Of a stretch of 64,000 nucleotides of DNA, positions 37,633-46,144 are shown in pieces. The position numbers were made by a program, and so were the translations under genes. The notes under the pieces are model-generated. The model had not been told where the DNA came from. It saw only the letters and a program-made list of their open reading frames with translations, and ran no database searches. The stretch spans positions 1 to 64,000 of the forward strand of contig JAUXTQ010000026.1 in the NCBI GenBank assembly GCA_030678995.1, written 5' to 3'. Positions within the stretch are counted from its first letter, which is position 1. Each line of letters begins with the position of its first letter. This stretch comes from Caulobacter sp. GTDB taxonomy: Bacteria; Pseudomonadota; Alphaproteobacteria; Caulobacterales; Caulobacteraceae.

Positions 37633-38772
37633 TCAGGACAGGAGGTCGTCCGTGTGTTCGCCCAGCTTCGGCGACCGCAACCCCGGCATCCGTTCGCCGT
37701 CGATCTTCACCGGCATGGCCAGCATGTGCAGGCCCTGCGGCCGGTCGGGGTGGTCGACGACGTCGCGCATGCCGACCTCGGCGACGAAAGGATTGTTCAG
37801 CGCCTCGAACAGACCGTTGACCGGCCCGAACGGCACGCGGCCGGCGAACAGGGCCGTCCAGTCGGCGGTGGCGCGGGTCGCGAACAGGGCGTCGAGCGCC
37901 AGCGTCAGGGCCGGCAGGTTGCGCGCCCGGTCGGCCAGGGTGGCGAAGCGCGGGTCGGCGGCCAGGTCGGGCCGGGCTGTCGCCCCGCAGAACTCGCTCC
38001 AGAACTTCTCGCTCATGCACATCAGCTGGCCATAACCGTCCCGCGTCTTCACCCGCTGGACGGGGGCCAGCGAGGGATGGGCGCCGTTGGGCAGGCGCGG
38101 TGTCGGGTGACGCTCGTTCATCGCCCATACGGCCGGATAGCTGAGCTGATGCAAGGCCACATCGAACAGGGAGACGTCCACGTCGCAGCCCCGGCCGGTC
38201 GCCCGGGCCGAAAGGATGGCGCTGACCACCCCGAAGGCGAAGGTCGCCCCGCTCATGAAGTCGATGATCGACACGCCCATGCGCACCGGCGGCCCGTCCG
38301 GCTCGCCGGTCAGGCTCATCAGGCCGCACTCGGCCTGCATGGGATAGTCGTAGCCGGGCCAGCCCTCGCGGCTGTTGCCGCGCCCGTAGGCCGACAGGCT
38401 GCCGCAGACGATGGCCGGATTGACGGCCTTCAGCGCGTCATAGGTCAGGCCCAGCTTCGCCGGCTGGTCGCCGCGCAGGTTGTTGACCACCGCTTCGGCC
38501 GAGGCGACCAGCCGTTCGAAGGCGGCCCGGCCGTCGGGCGTCTTCAGCTCGATGGCGGCGGATTTCTTGCCGCGCGAGAAGGTCTGGAAATACTGGCTAT
38601 CGTTCTCGCCCAGCAGGAAGGGGCCGGTCGGCCGCGAGGCGTCGCCGCCCATGGACGGAGCCTCGATCTTGATCACCTCGGCGCCCAGTTCAGCCATCAG
38701 CAGGGTAGCGTAGGGCCCCGCGCCATAGTGTTCGATGGTCAGGACGCGGACGCCCTCCAGGGGGCGTCTCAC
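37633..38772 (-). CDS. Class III CoA-transferase (CaiB/BaiF family)
   Basis: 379 residues starting at GTG 38772. The N-terminal VLTIEHYGAGPYATLLMAELGAEVIKIE and the nucleophile region PGYDYPMQAECGLM with the catalytic aspartate are typical of formyl-CoA/carnitine CoA-transferases. The enzyme would pass CoA between carboxylic acids through an aspartyl anhydride. The partner acids are unknown, and no dehydrogenase or dehydratase sits next to it. It starts 87 bases from a Fur-like box belonging to a divergent gene remnant. Confidence 0.9.
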   Translation of the reverse strand: MRRPLEGVRVLTIEHYGAGPYATLLMAELGAEVIKIEAPSMGGDASRPTGPFLLGENDSQYFQTFSRGKKSAAIELKTPDGRAAFERLVASAEAVVNNLRGDQPAKLGLTYDALKAVNPAIVCGSLSAYGRGNSREGWPGYDYPMQAECGLMSLTGEPDGPPVRMGVSIIDFMSGATFAFGVVSAILSARATGRGCDVDVSLFDVALHQLSYPAVWAMNERHPTPRLPNGAHPSLAPVQRVKTRDGYGQLMCMSEKFWSEFCGATARPDLAADPRFATLADRARNLPALTLALDALFATRATADWTALFAGRVPFGPVNGLFEALNNPFVAEVGMRDVVDHPDRPQGLHMLAMPVKIDGERMPGLRSPKLGEHTDDLLS

Positions 38773-38856
38773 TGACAGGTGTCCATGGCAATGCCTCCGT
38801 CGCGCCCTTTCCGGCTAGGGCGGCCGGGGCTGTCGGTCAAGCCGCTCGGACTTGCA

Positions 38857-38875
38857 TTTGCGAAACATTCGCATT
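38857..38875. promoter_or_regulatory. Fur-like box upstream of the receptor remnant
   Basis: TGCGAA-ACA-TTCGCA (38859-38873) is a perfect 6-base inverted repeat with AT-rich flanks. It resembles alphaproteobacterial Fur boxes found in front of TonB receptor genes. It is about 50 bases upstream of the point where receptor-like protein sequence begins, so it is probably the surviving promoter of the deleted iron-uptake operon. Confidence 0.5.
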
Positions 38876-38925
38876 ACCGCCCTTGTCATTTGCCGCTTTC
38901 GAGGGCCCTCGCCTTGACTCCGTCC

Positions 38926-39570
38926 GTACTCGGCCGGCTGTTCTTCAACGCCAACGGCTCGGCGGCGGCGCTTCCGGCGATGAGCATCGCCAGCCCGGAC
39001 AACCGTTATACCGGGCCGGTGAACTTCCTCGAAAGCGCCGTCAGCGACGGCGAACTGGCCAACCAGGCGATCTACCTGTTCGATACCGTCGAGCTCACCG
39101 ACGACCTGCAGTTCACCGGTGGTCTGCGCCTGGAGCGCAACGAGGGGGAGTTCGTCAACACGCCCTACACCTGGGTGGTCGGCTTGCCGCCGACCCGGGC
39201 GGCCGGCGCGACCACGGTGGCGCGCAATGCGGAGTCCCTGCTCTCCTGGCGCCTGGGCCTGGTCTACAAGCCGACGGGGAACTCCAGTCTCTACATCGCC
39301 TACGGCAACACCCGGACCCCGTCGCAGGCGACGGTCAACGGCGGCTGCTCCACCACCGGCGTCAACCAGAACTGCAACGTCGAGCCGGAAGAGGGCAGGG
39401 TGCTGGAGGTCGGCGCCAAGTGGGACGCCCTGGACGCCCGCCGCGCCCTGCTGTTCGACATGGACCTGGCTATCCAGCGGGCGGGGGCGACGCTGGGCCA
39501 GGGCGATCCCTCGATCGTCTCCCTGACCGGCGCCTACCATAACCTGCTGCGGATGTGGGCCGAGACCTGA
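38926..39570 (+). pseudogene. Remnant: TonB-dependent siderophore receptor (Fiu-like) fragment fused in frame to the tail of PiuC/YbiX
   Basis: The open frame runs from 38779, but family-like sequence starts near 38926. The first part ([20 protein letters not shown], then [14 protein letters not shown] and [14 protein letters not shown]) is an internal piece of a Fiu-type TonB-dependent receptor barrel. From about 39437 it switches to [13 protein letters not shown]...[15 protein letters not shown], which aligns with the last 40 or so residues of the Fe(II)-dependent hydroxylase PiuC/YbiX (KRAMLFELDNNIQ...YHNLLREWSEI). fiu and piuC/ybiX are normally adjacent, so two deletions would explain it. 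No signal peptide, plug domain, TonB box or hydroxylase active site remains, so it should not be functional. Confidence 0.75.
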
Positions 39571-39664
39571 GGCCCATTCGAGGATTGATCCAGATCAGCG
39601 GGTGCACACACTCAAAGTTTACCGGTCGCCGCCCATGGTTGTGTGACACAGGGCGGGATCAAGT

Positions 39665-42001
39665 ATGGCCGGCGCAAAGACCGGAAATCGAAAATCCAGA
39701 CGGCAGGCGCCCACTTCGGCGGCCGCGCGCTGGTTCTTCGACAACTCCCTGGACATGTTCGCCGTGGTCAACCGCGATGGCATGTTCACCGACGTCAACG
39801 ACGCGTGGGAGCGGGTCACCGGCTGGACCCGGCAGGAACTGGTCGGAAAGACCATCTTCGTGTTCCTGCACGAGGATAGCTACGAAGAGGCCAAGGACTC
39901 CCGCCGCCGCATGAAACGCGACGGCCATACGGTCAACCAGCTGAAGATCCGCCGCAAGGACGGCAGCTGGATGTGGATTCAGGGCCGTTCGCGGCTGGAT
40001 CCCGCCGGGGACATGGTCGGCACCCTGCACGACATCACCGAGGCGGTGCTGCAGAAGGAGGAGCTCGAGGCGGCGCGGCGGACCCGGGCGATGCTGTCCG
40101 AAGCTGCCGGCATCGGCACCTGGAGCTTCGAGCCGGGCGAGGACCACATCGAGTGGTCGGAGGACATCCTGGCGCTGTGCGGCTGGACCCAGGAAGACAT
40201 CGACAACCGGGTGAAGTTCTACGCCATTGTCGATCCGGCTGACCGCGAAGCCGTCAACGCTGTCTTCTCCCGGGGCGTGACCACCGGCGAGGGGGCCACC
40301 ATCGAGCATCGGCTGATGACCCGGGACGGGCGCTGGCTGACCATGCGGGCGACCTTCCGCACCGAACGGCGCGGCCCCGTCTTCGCCCTCAAGGGCATCT
40401 CCCAGGACGTCAGCGCCCTGGTCGACGCCCGTGACGCCGCCCGCGAGGGCGAGGCCCGCGTTCAGGCGCTGATGGAGCAGGCGCGCATCGACGCCTGGCG
40501 CCAGGAACTGGCCCTCAGCGCGGCCGACGCCGGCGCCTTCGAGATCGACCACGCCGCCGGCGGCTTCTGGGCCAGCGAGCAGTTCTTCCGCCTCGTCGGC
40601 CGACGAATGACCTACGAGGAGATCGCCGTTCCGATCTGGTCGTTCGTGCATCGTGACGACCGCGGCCTGGTGTTCGAGACCAACCGCCGGTGGGCCCGCG
40701 GCGAAGAGAATATCTCGATGGAGTTCCGCATCATCTTGCCGGACGGCGAGGAACGGTGGGTGCGGTCCTTCTACCGGCTCGATCGCCCGACCCGGAAGGG
40801 CGTGGGGCTGGTGCTCGATATCGACGCCCGCAAGCGGCAGGAACTGGCCCTCGTCGAGGCCCAGCGCGCCGCCGAGGCCGCCGCCGAGGCCAAGGCCGCC
40901 TTTCTGGCCAACATGAGCCACGAGATCCGTACACCGATGAACGGCGTGCTCGGCGTCCTGCATCTGCTCAAGGGCGAGGCCGTCAGCGAAGGCGGCCAGC
41001 GCCTGCTGGATGAGGCCCTCAGCTGTGGCGAGATGCTGTCCACCCTGCTGGACGATGTCATCGATTTCGAACGCATCGAAGCCGGCCGGCTGGAGCTCCA
41101 GGATCTGCCGGTGGACGCCGGCGACCTGGCCCGCAGCGTGTTCCGGCTGCTCGAACCCCAGGCCCGGGCCAAGGGCCTGACCCTGACGTTGGACGGCGCC
41201 GAGGATCTCGGCTGGGTGCGGACCGATCCGGTCCGGCTGCGCCAGTGTCTGTTCAACCTGATGGGCAACGCGGTGAAGTTCACCCTGCAGGGCGGGGTAT
41301 CGCTGCGCTGTGAGCGGCCCGCGCCCGGGCGACTGGCCTTCGCCATCCAGGACACTGGCGTGGGCATCCCGCTCGACGCCCAGGACCGCCTGTTTGAACG
41401 CTTCCATCAGGCTGACGCCTCGACCACCCGCCGGTTCGGCGGCTCGGGCCTGGGCCTGGCCATCACCCGCCGGCTGTCGGAAATGATGGGCGGCGGGGTC
41501 GAGTTCACATCCGTTCCGGACGTGGGATCGACCTTCCGCCTGGAGATCGCCGCGGCCGACGCCGAGGCCGTCAAACCCGTCTCCGGCGATACCGGCGCCC
41601 TGCTGGACGGTCTGCGGGTGCTGGTGGTCGAGGACAACGCCACCAACCGCATGATCGCCGTGAAGATGCTTGAAAGCCTGGGCGCGGTCTCTCAGACGGC
41701 CAGCGACGGCGCGGCCGGCGTCGAGGCGGCCGGGGCGGCGGTCTTCGACCTGATCCTGATGGACATCCAGATGCCCGGCATGGACGGCATGGAGGCCTGC
41801 CGCCGCATCCGCGCCCTGGCCGGCCCGTCAGCCCGGACGCCGATCATCGCCCTGACCGCCAACGTGCTGTCGCACCAGCGCGACACCTATCTGGCGGCCG
41901 GAATGGACGGGGTGGTCGGCAAGCCGGTCTCGCCCGCCGCCCTGCTGGCCGAGATCTCGCGCCTGGCCGCGGATTCGCCCGCCGAGGCCGCCGTCGCCTG
42001 A
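39665..42001 (+). CDS. Hybrid sensor histidine kinase with three PAS domains and a receiver
   Basis: 778 residues with no membrane segment, so a cytoplasmic sensor. Three PAS domains span about residues 20-135, 140-260 and 275-395. The phospho-accepting histidine is residue 419 (NMSHEIRTPMNGVLG). ATPase boxes follow: N box NLMGNAVKFT, G1 DTGVGIP, G2 FGGSGLGLAIT. The C-terminal receiver begins VLVVEDNATNRM, and its aspartate is residue 700 (LILMDIQMPGMDG). No Hpt or response-regulator gene is next to it, so its target is unknown. It follows the receptor remnant and precedes an MFS carrier. Confidence 0.92.
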   Translation: MAGAKTGNRKSRRQAPTSAAARWFFDNSLDMFAVVNRDGMFTDVNDAWERVTGWTRQELVGKTIFVFLHEDSYEEAKDSRRRMKRDGHTVNQLKIRRKDGSWMWIQGRSRLDPAGDMVGTLHDITEAVLQKEELEAARRTRAMLSEAAGIGTWSFEPGEDHIEWSEDILALCGWTQEDIDNRVKFYAIVDPADREAVNAVFSRGVTTGEGATIEHRLMTRDGRWLTMRATFRTERRGPVFALKGISQDVSALVDARDAAREGEARVQALMEQARIDAWRQELALSAADAGAFEIDHAAGGFWASEQFFRLVGRRMTYEEIAVPIWSFVHRDDRGLVFETNRRWARGEENISMEFRIILPDGEERWVRSFYRLDRPTRKGVGLVLDIDARKRQELALVEAQRAAEAAAEAKAAFLANMSHEIRTPMNGVLGVLHLLKGEAVSEGGQRLLDEALSCGEMLSTLLDDVIDFERIEAGRLELQDLPVDAGDLARSVFRLLEPQARAKGLTLTLDGAEDLGWVRTDPVRLRQCLFNLMGNAVKFTLQGGVSLRCERPAPGRLAFAIQDTGVGIPLDAQDRLFERFHQADASTTRRFGGSGLGLAITRRLSEMMGGGVEFTSVPDVGSTFRLEIAAADAEAVKPVSGDTGALLDGLRVLVVEDNATNRMIAVKMLESLGAVSQTASDGAAGVEAAGAAVFDLILMDIQMPGMDGMEACRRIRALAGPSARTPIIALTANVLSHQRDTYLAAGMDGVVGKPVSPAALLAEISRLAADSPAEAAVA

Positions 42002-42061
42002 GCACCTTCCGCCGCCGCGCGGTTCTGCTAGACCTTGCTCCGGTCATTGGGGGAGGACGGC

Positions 42062-43726
42062 ATGTCGGATGTGACGGCGGGCGAGAAGGCGGGCGGCGAG
42101 CCGCCGACATCCATGCGCACGGTGGTGCTGGCCTCGTCGGCCGGCACGGCCTTCGAATGGTATGACTTCTTCGTCTTCGGCACCCTGGCCTCGATAATAG
42201 GCAAGAATTTCTTCTCCGAACTGAGCGACACGGCCGGGGTTCTGGCGGCCCTGGCCCTGTTCGGGGCGGGCTTCTTCTTCCGGCCGCTGGGCGCGCTGAT
42301 CTTCGGGCGCATCGGCGACAAGTCGGGTCGCAAGGGCGCCTTCCTGATCACCGTGATCCTGATGGGCGCTGCGACCTTCGCCATCGGCCTGCTGCCGACC
42401 TACGCCATGGCCGGACCGCTGGCGCCGTTGCTGTTGATCCTGATGCGGATCATCCAGGGCACGGCGCTCGGCGGCGAGTACGGCGGCGCGGCGATCTACG
42501 TCGCCGAACACTCCCCGCCCGGCAAGCGCGGCGCCATGACCGGCTGGATCCAGACCTCGGCGGCCTTCGGCCTGTTCGGCGCCCTGATCGTCATCCTGGT
42601 CGCCCGCACCACTCTCGGCGAGGAGGCCTTCCTGGCCTGGGGCTGGCGGATACCCTTCCTGGTGTCCATCGGCCTGCTCGGCATCTCGATCTGGATGCGC
42701 CTGAAACTGTCCGAGAGCCCCTCGTTCCAGAAGCTCAAGGACGCCGGCGAACAGGCCGAGCACCCCTTCCGCGAAGCCTTCGGCCAGTGGAAGAACCTCA
42801 AGCTGGTGCTGCTGGCCCTGGTGGCGATTATGTTCGCCCAGGGCGCCGTCTGGTACTGCGCCTTTTTCTACCTGCCGGTCTTCCTGGAGCGGTTCCTCAA
42901 GGTCGGGCCGAGCACGGTCAACATGCTGGTGATGGCCGCCGTGGCGGTCAGTGCGCCGCTCTACGTCTTCTTCGGCTGGCTGTCCGACAAGGTCGGGCGC
43001 AAGTGGGTGCTGTGGTTCGGCATGACCCTGGCCCTGGTCGCCTTCTTCCCCGCCTTCCACCAGATGGCCCGCTTCGCCAACCCGGCCCTGGCCGAGGCCG
43101 AGCAGCGCACCCCGGTGACCGTGGTCGCCGACCCGGCCGCCTGCACCCTGCAGTTCGATCCGGTGGGCAAGGCGGTGTTCGTCACCTCCTGCGACATCGC
43201 CAAGAGCGCCCTGGCCAACGCCGGGGTGTCCTACGTCAACGAAGCCGGCCCGGCCGGCCAGGTGGCGCGGGTCGATATCGGCGCGGCCGGGGTCCTGTCG
43301 GTCGAGGGCGGCGCCCTGGACAAGGCCGGCCTCAAGGCGGCCAAGGCGGACTTCGAGACCCGGCTCAAGGCGGCGCTCGCAGGGGCCGGCTATCCGGCCA
43401 AGGCCGATCCGGCGCGCATCGACCTTTTCGGCGTGTTCGGCATCCTGCTGATCTTCGTGGTGGCGGCCACCGCCCTCTACGGGCCGCAAGCCTCGACCCT
43501 GGTGGAGCTGTTTCCCACGCGGGTGCGCTACACCGCCCTGTCGCTGCCCTATCACGTGGGCACCGGCTGGGTCGGCGGGTTCGTGCCGTTCACCGCCTTC
43601 GCCATCGTCACGGCCACCGGGGATATCTACGCCGGCCTCTGGTACCCGTTCGTCTTCACCCTGATCAGCGTGGTGGCGACCCTGTTCCTGCTGCCCGAGA
43701 CGCGGGGCCGGTCACTGGACGATTAA
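42062..43726 (+). CDS. MFS transporter, metabolite:proton symporter (MHS) family, with a large internal soluble insert
   Basis: About 554 residues from ATG 42062, with GGGGGAGG upstream. MHS-family hallmarks are TAFEWYDFFVFG near the N-terminus, GRIGDKSGRKGAF in loop 2-3, and RIIQGTALGGEYGGAAIY. The carrier imports a small organic acid or osmolyte with protons; the substrate is unknown. Between the middle and the last membrane spans lies an insert of about 120 hydrophilic residues (338-456) with two cysteines (ADPAACTLQF and FVTSCDIAK), making the protein longer than the usual 430-450. Its TAA overlaps the convergent modB TAA. Confidence 0.88.
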   Translation: MSDVTAGEKAGGEPPTSMRTVVLASSAGTAFEWYDFFVFGTLASIIGKNFFSELSDTAGVLAALALFGAGFFFRPLGALIFGRIGDKSGRKGAFLITVILMGAATFAIGLLPTYAMAGPLAPLLLILMRIIQGTALGGEYGGAAIYVAEHSPPGKRGAMTGWIQTSAAFGLFGALIVILVARTTLGEEAFLAWGWRIPFLVSIGLLGISIWMRLKLSESPSFQKLKDAGEQAEHPFREAFGQWKNLKLVLLALVAIMFAQGAVWYCAFFYLPVFLERFLKVGPSTVNMLVMAAVAVSAPLYVFFGWLSDKVGRKWVLWFGMTLALVAFFPAFHQMARFANPALAEAEQRTPVTVVADPAACTLQFDPVGKAVFVTSCDIAKSALANAGVSYVNEAGPAGQVARVDIGAAGVLSVEGGALDKAGLKAAKADFETRLKAALAGAGYPAKADPARIDLFGVFGILLIFVVAATALYGPQASTLVELFPTRVRYTALSLPYHVGTGWVGGFVPFTAFAIVTATGDIYAGLWYPFVFTLISVVATLFLLPETRGRSLDD

Positions 43727-44415
43727 CGCCGCCCCGCCGGCCGTTCCACGACCCGTCCCACGGCGTTGGCGGCGACCACGGCGATCACCGCGATGGCCGT
43801 GGCCACGGCGCACAGCATCAGGGCGCGGCCCTCGCCGCCGGGCAGCTGCACGGCCTGATAGATGGCCGTGGGCAGGGTCAGGGTCTCGCCGGGAATGGCG
43901 GCGGCGAAGGTGATCGTCGCCCCAAATTCGCCCAGGGCCTTGGCGAAGCCCAACACCGCCCCGGCCACCAGGCCGGGCCCGGCCAGCGGAATGGTGATCC
44001 TCAGCAGACGGAGCAAGGGCGGCGCGCCAAGGGTTCGCGCCACTTCGTCGACCTCCGGATCGATCGCCTCGATGGCCAGCCGGATCGGTCGCACCATCAG
44101 CGGAAAGGCCATCACCGCCGAGGCCAGGGCAGCGCCGGTCCAGTCGAAGGCGAAGACGATGCCCAGCTCCGCCAGCGGACGGCCCAGGGGTCCGTTGCGG
44201 CCGAGCAGGATCAGCAGGGCGTAGCCGGTCGCCACCGGCGGCAGCACCAGCGGCAGATGCACCAAGGCGTCCAGCAGCGAGCGGCCGGGAAACCATCCCC
44301 GCGCCAGGGCCCAGGCCGCGGCGAAGGCCACCGGCAGCGAGACCAGCGTCGCGGTGAAGGCGACCTTCAGGGACAGCCCGATCGCCTCCAGGTCCGCCGG
44401 GGTCAGGCCGCTCAC
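43723..44415 (-). CDS. modB: Molybdate ABC transporter permease
   Basis: 230 residues starting at GTG 44415, overlapping the siroheme-synthase-like stop (GTGA). There are five to six hydrophobic spans and the permease EAA loop LGFAKALGEFGATITFA; HLPLVLPPVATGYALL and EVARTLGAPPLLRLLRI are typical of ModB. It forms the membrane channel for molybdate (or tungstate) uptake. Neither the binding protein gene modA nor the ATPase gene modC is next to it or elsewhere in the window, so partners must be encoded elsewhere. Confidence 0.9.
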   Translation of the reverse strand: MSGLTPADLEAIGLSLKVAFTATLVSLPVAFAAAWALARGWFPGRSLLDALVHLPLVLPPVATGYALLILLGRNGPLGRPLAELGIVFAFDWTGAALASAVMAFPLMVRPIRLAIEAIDPEVDEVARTLGAPPLLRLLRITIPLAGPGLVAGAVLGFAKALGEFGATITFAAAIPGETLTLPTAIYQAVQLPGGEGRALMLCAVATAIAVIAVVAANAVGRVVERPAGRR

Positions 44416-45305
44416 GTGTCCGGCGCGGCGAGCAGAACCTCCACCGCCACCCCCGCCTCGGCCAGGGCCCGCACCTCGCGGGGATCGATCGGGCCGGTGA
44501 CCAGCCGCACCACCTGCCGCCCGGCGCGGGCCAGGGCGATCAGGTGTTCGGTCCCCGCGTCGCCCAGCGTCAGCCGGCCGGCGTCGCGGCGGGCCATGGC
44601 CAGAATGCCCGGCTCGACCCCCTCGGGAATGACCAGGCAGTCGGCCTCGGCCAGGACCCGCGCGGCGCGCAGGGTCAGCAGGTCCGAGGGACCCTTGCCG
44701 GCCACGAAGCGGACCAGCCCGCGCGGCTGCACGCCTCGGGTCAGAGCCTCGGTCAGCAGGGCGCCGGCCCGCTCCATGTCGCCGTCGATGGCCGCTTGGG
44801 CCGCCGGACTGGAGAGGGCCTCGCGCAGGAAGGCGCGGCGGGCGGCGGGATCGGGCAGGGCCTCGCGGACCTGCGCCTGGTGCTGGCGCAACAGCGCGGC
44901 GACCCGGCCGGAACCCTCCGGGATGCGGGTCTCGATGGCGTTGCGGATGAGGGACGCCAGCATCGGCGCTCCGCCGCCGGTGCCCACGGCCGCCACGACC
45001 TCGCCCCGGTCGATCAGGGCCGGGGTGAAGAAGTCCGACAGCTCTGGCCGGTCGACCACATTGACCAGCGCCCGCGCCGCCCGGGCCGCGCCGGCGGCCG
45101 CCTGCACGAACAGGTCGTCCCCGGCGATGAAGGCCAGGATGGCGCCCGAATAGGCCCCGGCGAGGAAGGCCGACGGTCCCTCCAGCCGCACGATGTGGGC
45201 CGGCGAGCCTTCGAACAGCCGCGCCTTGGCCTCGGCGGCCTCGCCCGTGCCGGCGATGACCACCTTGCGGCCGGCCAGGGGGAAGAAGGCTGGGAAGGCG
45301 TCCAC
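44412..45305 (-). CDS. Siroheme synthase-like protein: precorrin-2 dehydrogenase domain plus truncated methyltransferase domain
   Basis: 297 residues from GTG 45305; the frame extends further upstream but overlaps the MliC-like gene. The N-terminal half is CysG/Met8-like (LAGRKVVIAGTGEAAEAKA, VNVVDRPELSDFFTPALIDRG), which oxidises precorrin-2 to sirohydrochlorin and may insert iron. The C-terminal 100 residues match only the beginning of the uroporphyrinogen-III methyltransferase domain (LVRFVAGKGPSDLLTLRAA...VRLVTGPIDPRE). The fold stops there, so methyl transfer is unlikely. It is coupled to modB. Its role in a molybdenum context is unclear. Confidence 0.8.
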   Translation of the reverse strand: MDAFPAFFPLAGRKVVIAGTGEAAEAKARLFEGSPAHIVRLEGPSAFLAGAYSGAILAFIAGDDLFVQAAAGAARAARALVNVVDRPELSDFFTPALIDRGEVVAAVGTGGGAPMLASLIRNAIETRIPEGSGRVAALLRQHQAQVREALPDPAARRAFLREALSSPAAQAAIDGDMERAGALLTEALTRGVQPRGLVRFVAGKGPSDLLTLRAARVLAEADCLVIPEGVEPGILAMARRDAGRLTLGDAGTEHLIALARAGRQVVRLVTGPIDPREVRALAEAGVAVEVLLAAPDT

Positions 45306-45315
45306 CGGCGCTCCG

Positions 45316-45630
45316 TCAGTCCGCGCTGCAGCTGGCGTAGGGGCCGCCGGGGAAGCCCGACAGGGTGGCGCCGGCGCCCTTGCCCCAGATTTCGTAGCCG
45401 CCCGAAGCATAGCGCGCGCCGGAGGCCGCGCGGGTCGAGGGCAGGGATTTCGTCACCCCGCCGGCGGACACCCTGACCCGGCCGCCGGGCTGGTTCCAGG
45501 CCGCGGTGAAGCTCTTGCCGCCGGCGCAGCGGTAGATCAGCGGGCTGCTGTCGGTTCCCGGGGCGGGCACGGTGGCGCAGCCGGCCAGCGTCAGGCCAAG
45601 GACGACGACGATGAGGGACAGGCGGCGCAT
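45316..45630 (-). CDS. MliC-family lipoprotein (C-type lysozyme inhibitor)
   Basis: 104 residues. It has a lipoprotein signal MRRLSLIVVVLGLTLAGC. The mature part has the MliC/PliC features: YRCAGGKSFTAAW near the start, the SGARYASGGYEIWGKGAGA segment, and a C-terminal cysteine (YASCSAD) likely to pair with the first. Such proteins protect the cell wall by blocking host or environmental C-type lysozymes. It lies 9 bases downstream of the cytochrome c gene and 10 bases before the siroheme-synthase-like gene, so one transcript is likely. Confidence 0.8.
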   Translation of the reverse strand: MRRLSLIVVVLGLTLAGCATVPAPGTDSSPLIYRCAGGKSFTAAWNQPGGRVRVSAGGVTKSLPSTRAASGARYASGGYEIWGKGAGATLSGFPGGPYASCSAD

Positions 45631-45639
45631 GGCGCGTTC

Positions 45640-45990
45640 CTAGTTCTGGGCCTTTAGATAGCTGATGATCGCCGCCCGCGCGCCTGGTTGCGCCACACGC
45701 GCGAACATCTTGCCGCCCGGCGCGAAGCCGGCGGGGTTGGCCAGGTAGGCGTCGAGGCTGGCGTCGGTCCAGGTTCCGGCCTTGCCCTTCAGCCCGGCGG
45801 AGAAGTTGTAGCCGGGCGCGGCGGCGATCCTGCGGCCGCTGACGCCCTTCAGGCTCGGCCCGGCCGGACTGTTGACCCCCGTCAGGGTGTGGCAGCTCCT
45901 GCACTGGGCGTTGTACAGCGCCTGCCCGTCCTGGGCGGCGGCGGGAACAACGGCGGCCAGGGTCAGGGCGGCGGCGAGGGCGAGGCGCAT
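45640..45990 (-). CDS. Class I c-type cytochrome, periplasmic
   Basis: 116 residues from ATG 45990 (upstream in-frame starts add a non-signal-like extension). A Sec signal (LALAAALTLAAVVPAAAQ) precedes the haem-binding CRSCH motif; the axial methionine is in APGGKMFARV. SPAGPSLKGVSGRR is typical of small mono-haem cytochrome c2/c552-like carriers. It may carry electrons in the periplasm, possibly for the hydroxylase encoded divergently 150 bases away, though that pairing is inference. Confidence 0.9.
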   Translation of the reverse strand: MRLALAAALTLAAVVPAAAQDGQALYNAQCRSCHTLTGVNSPAGPSLKGVSGRRIAAAPGYNFSAGLKGKAGTWTDASLDAYLANPAGFAPGGKMFARVAQPGARAAIISYLKAQN

Positions 45991-46144
45991 GGGCGGGCTC
46001 CGTGCTGGGGTGTTCACCCTAGACCGGACCGCAGAAAAATTCACTGGCGCGTCCTCGCCTTAACAGCGTTAAGATGGTCGCGGTCGCTGGACCTTGCCAG
46101 ATCCGCGACCCAACTGGGGAAGCTCTCATAGGAACGGCTGGGCC

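Noticed and set aside
38779..38925. N-terminal 49 codons of the receptor-remnant frame as real protein
   Set aside because: They run across the CoA-transferase upstream region and the Fur-like box and do not look like a signal peptide or plug domain.
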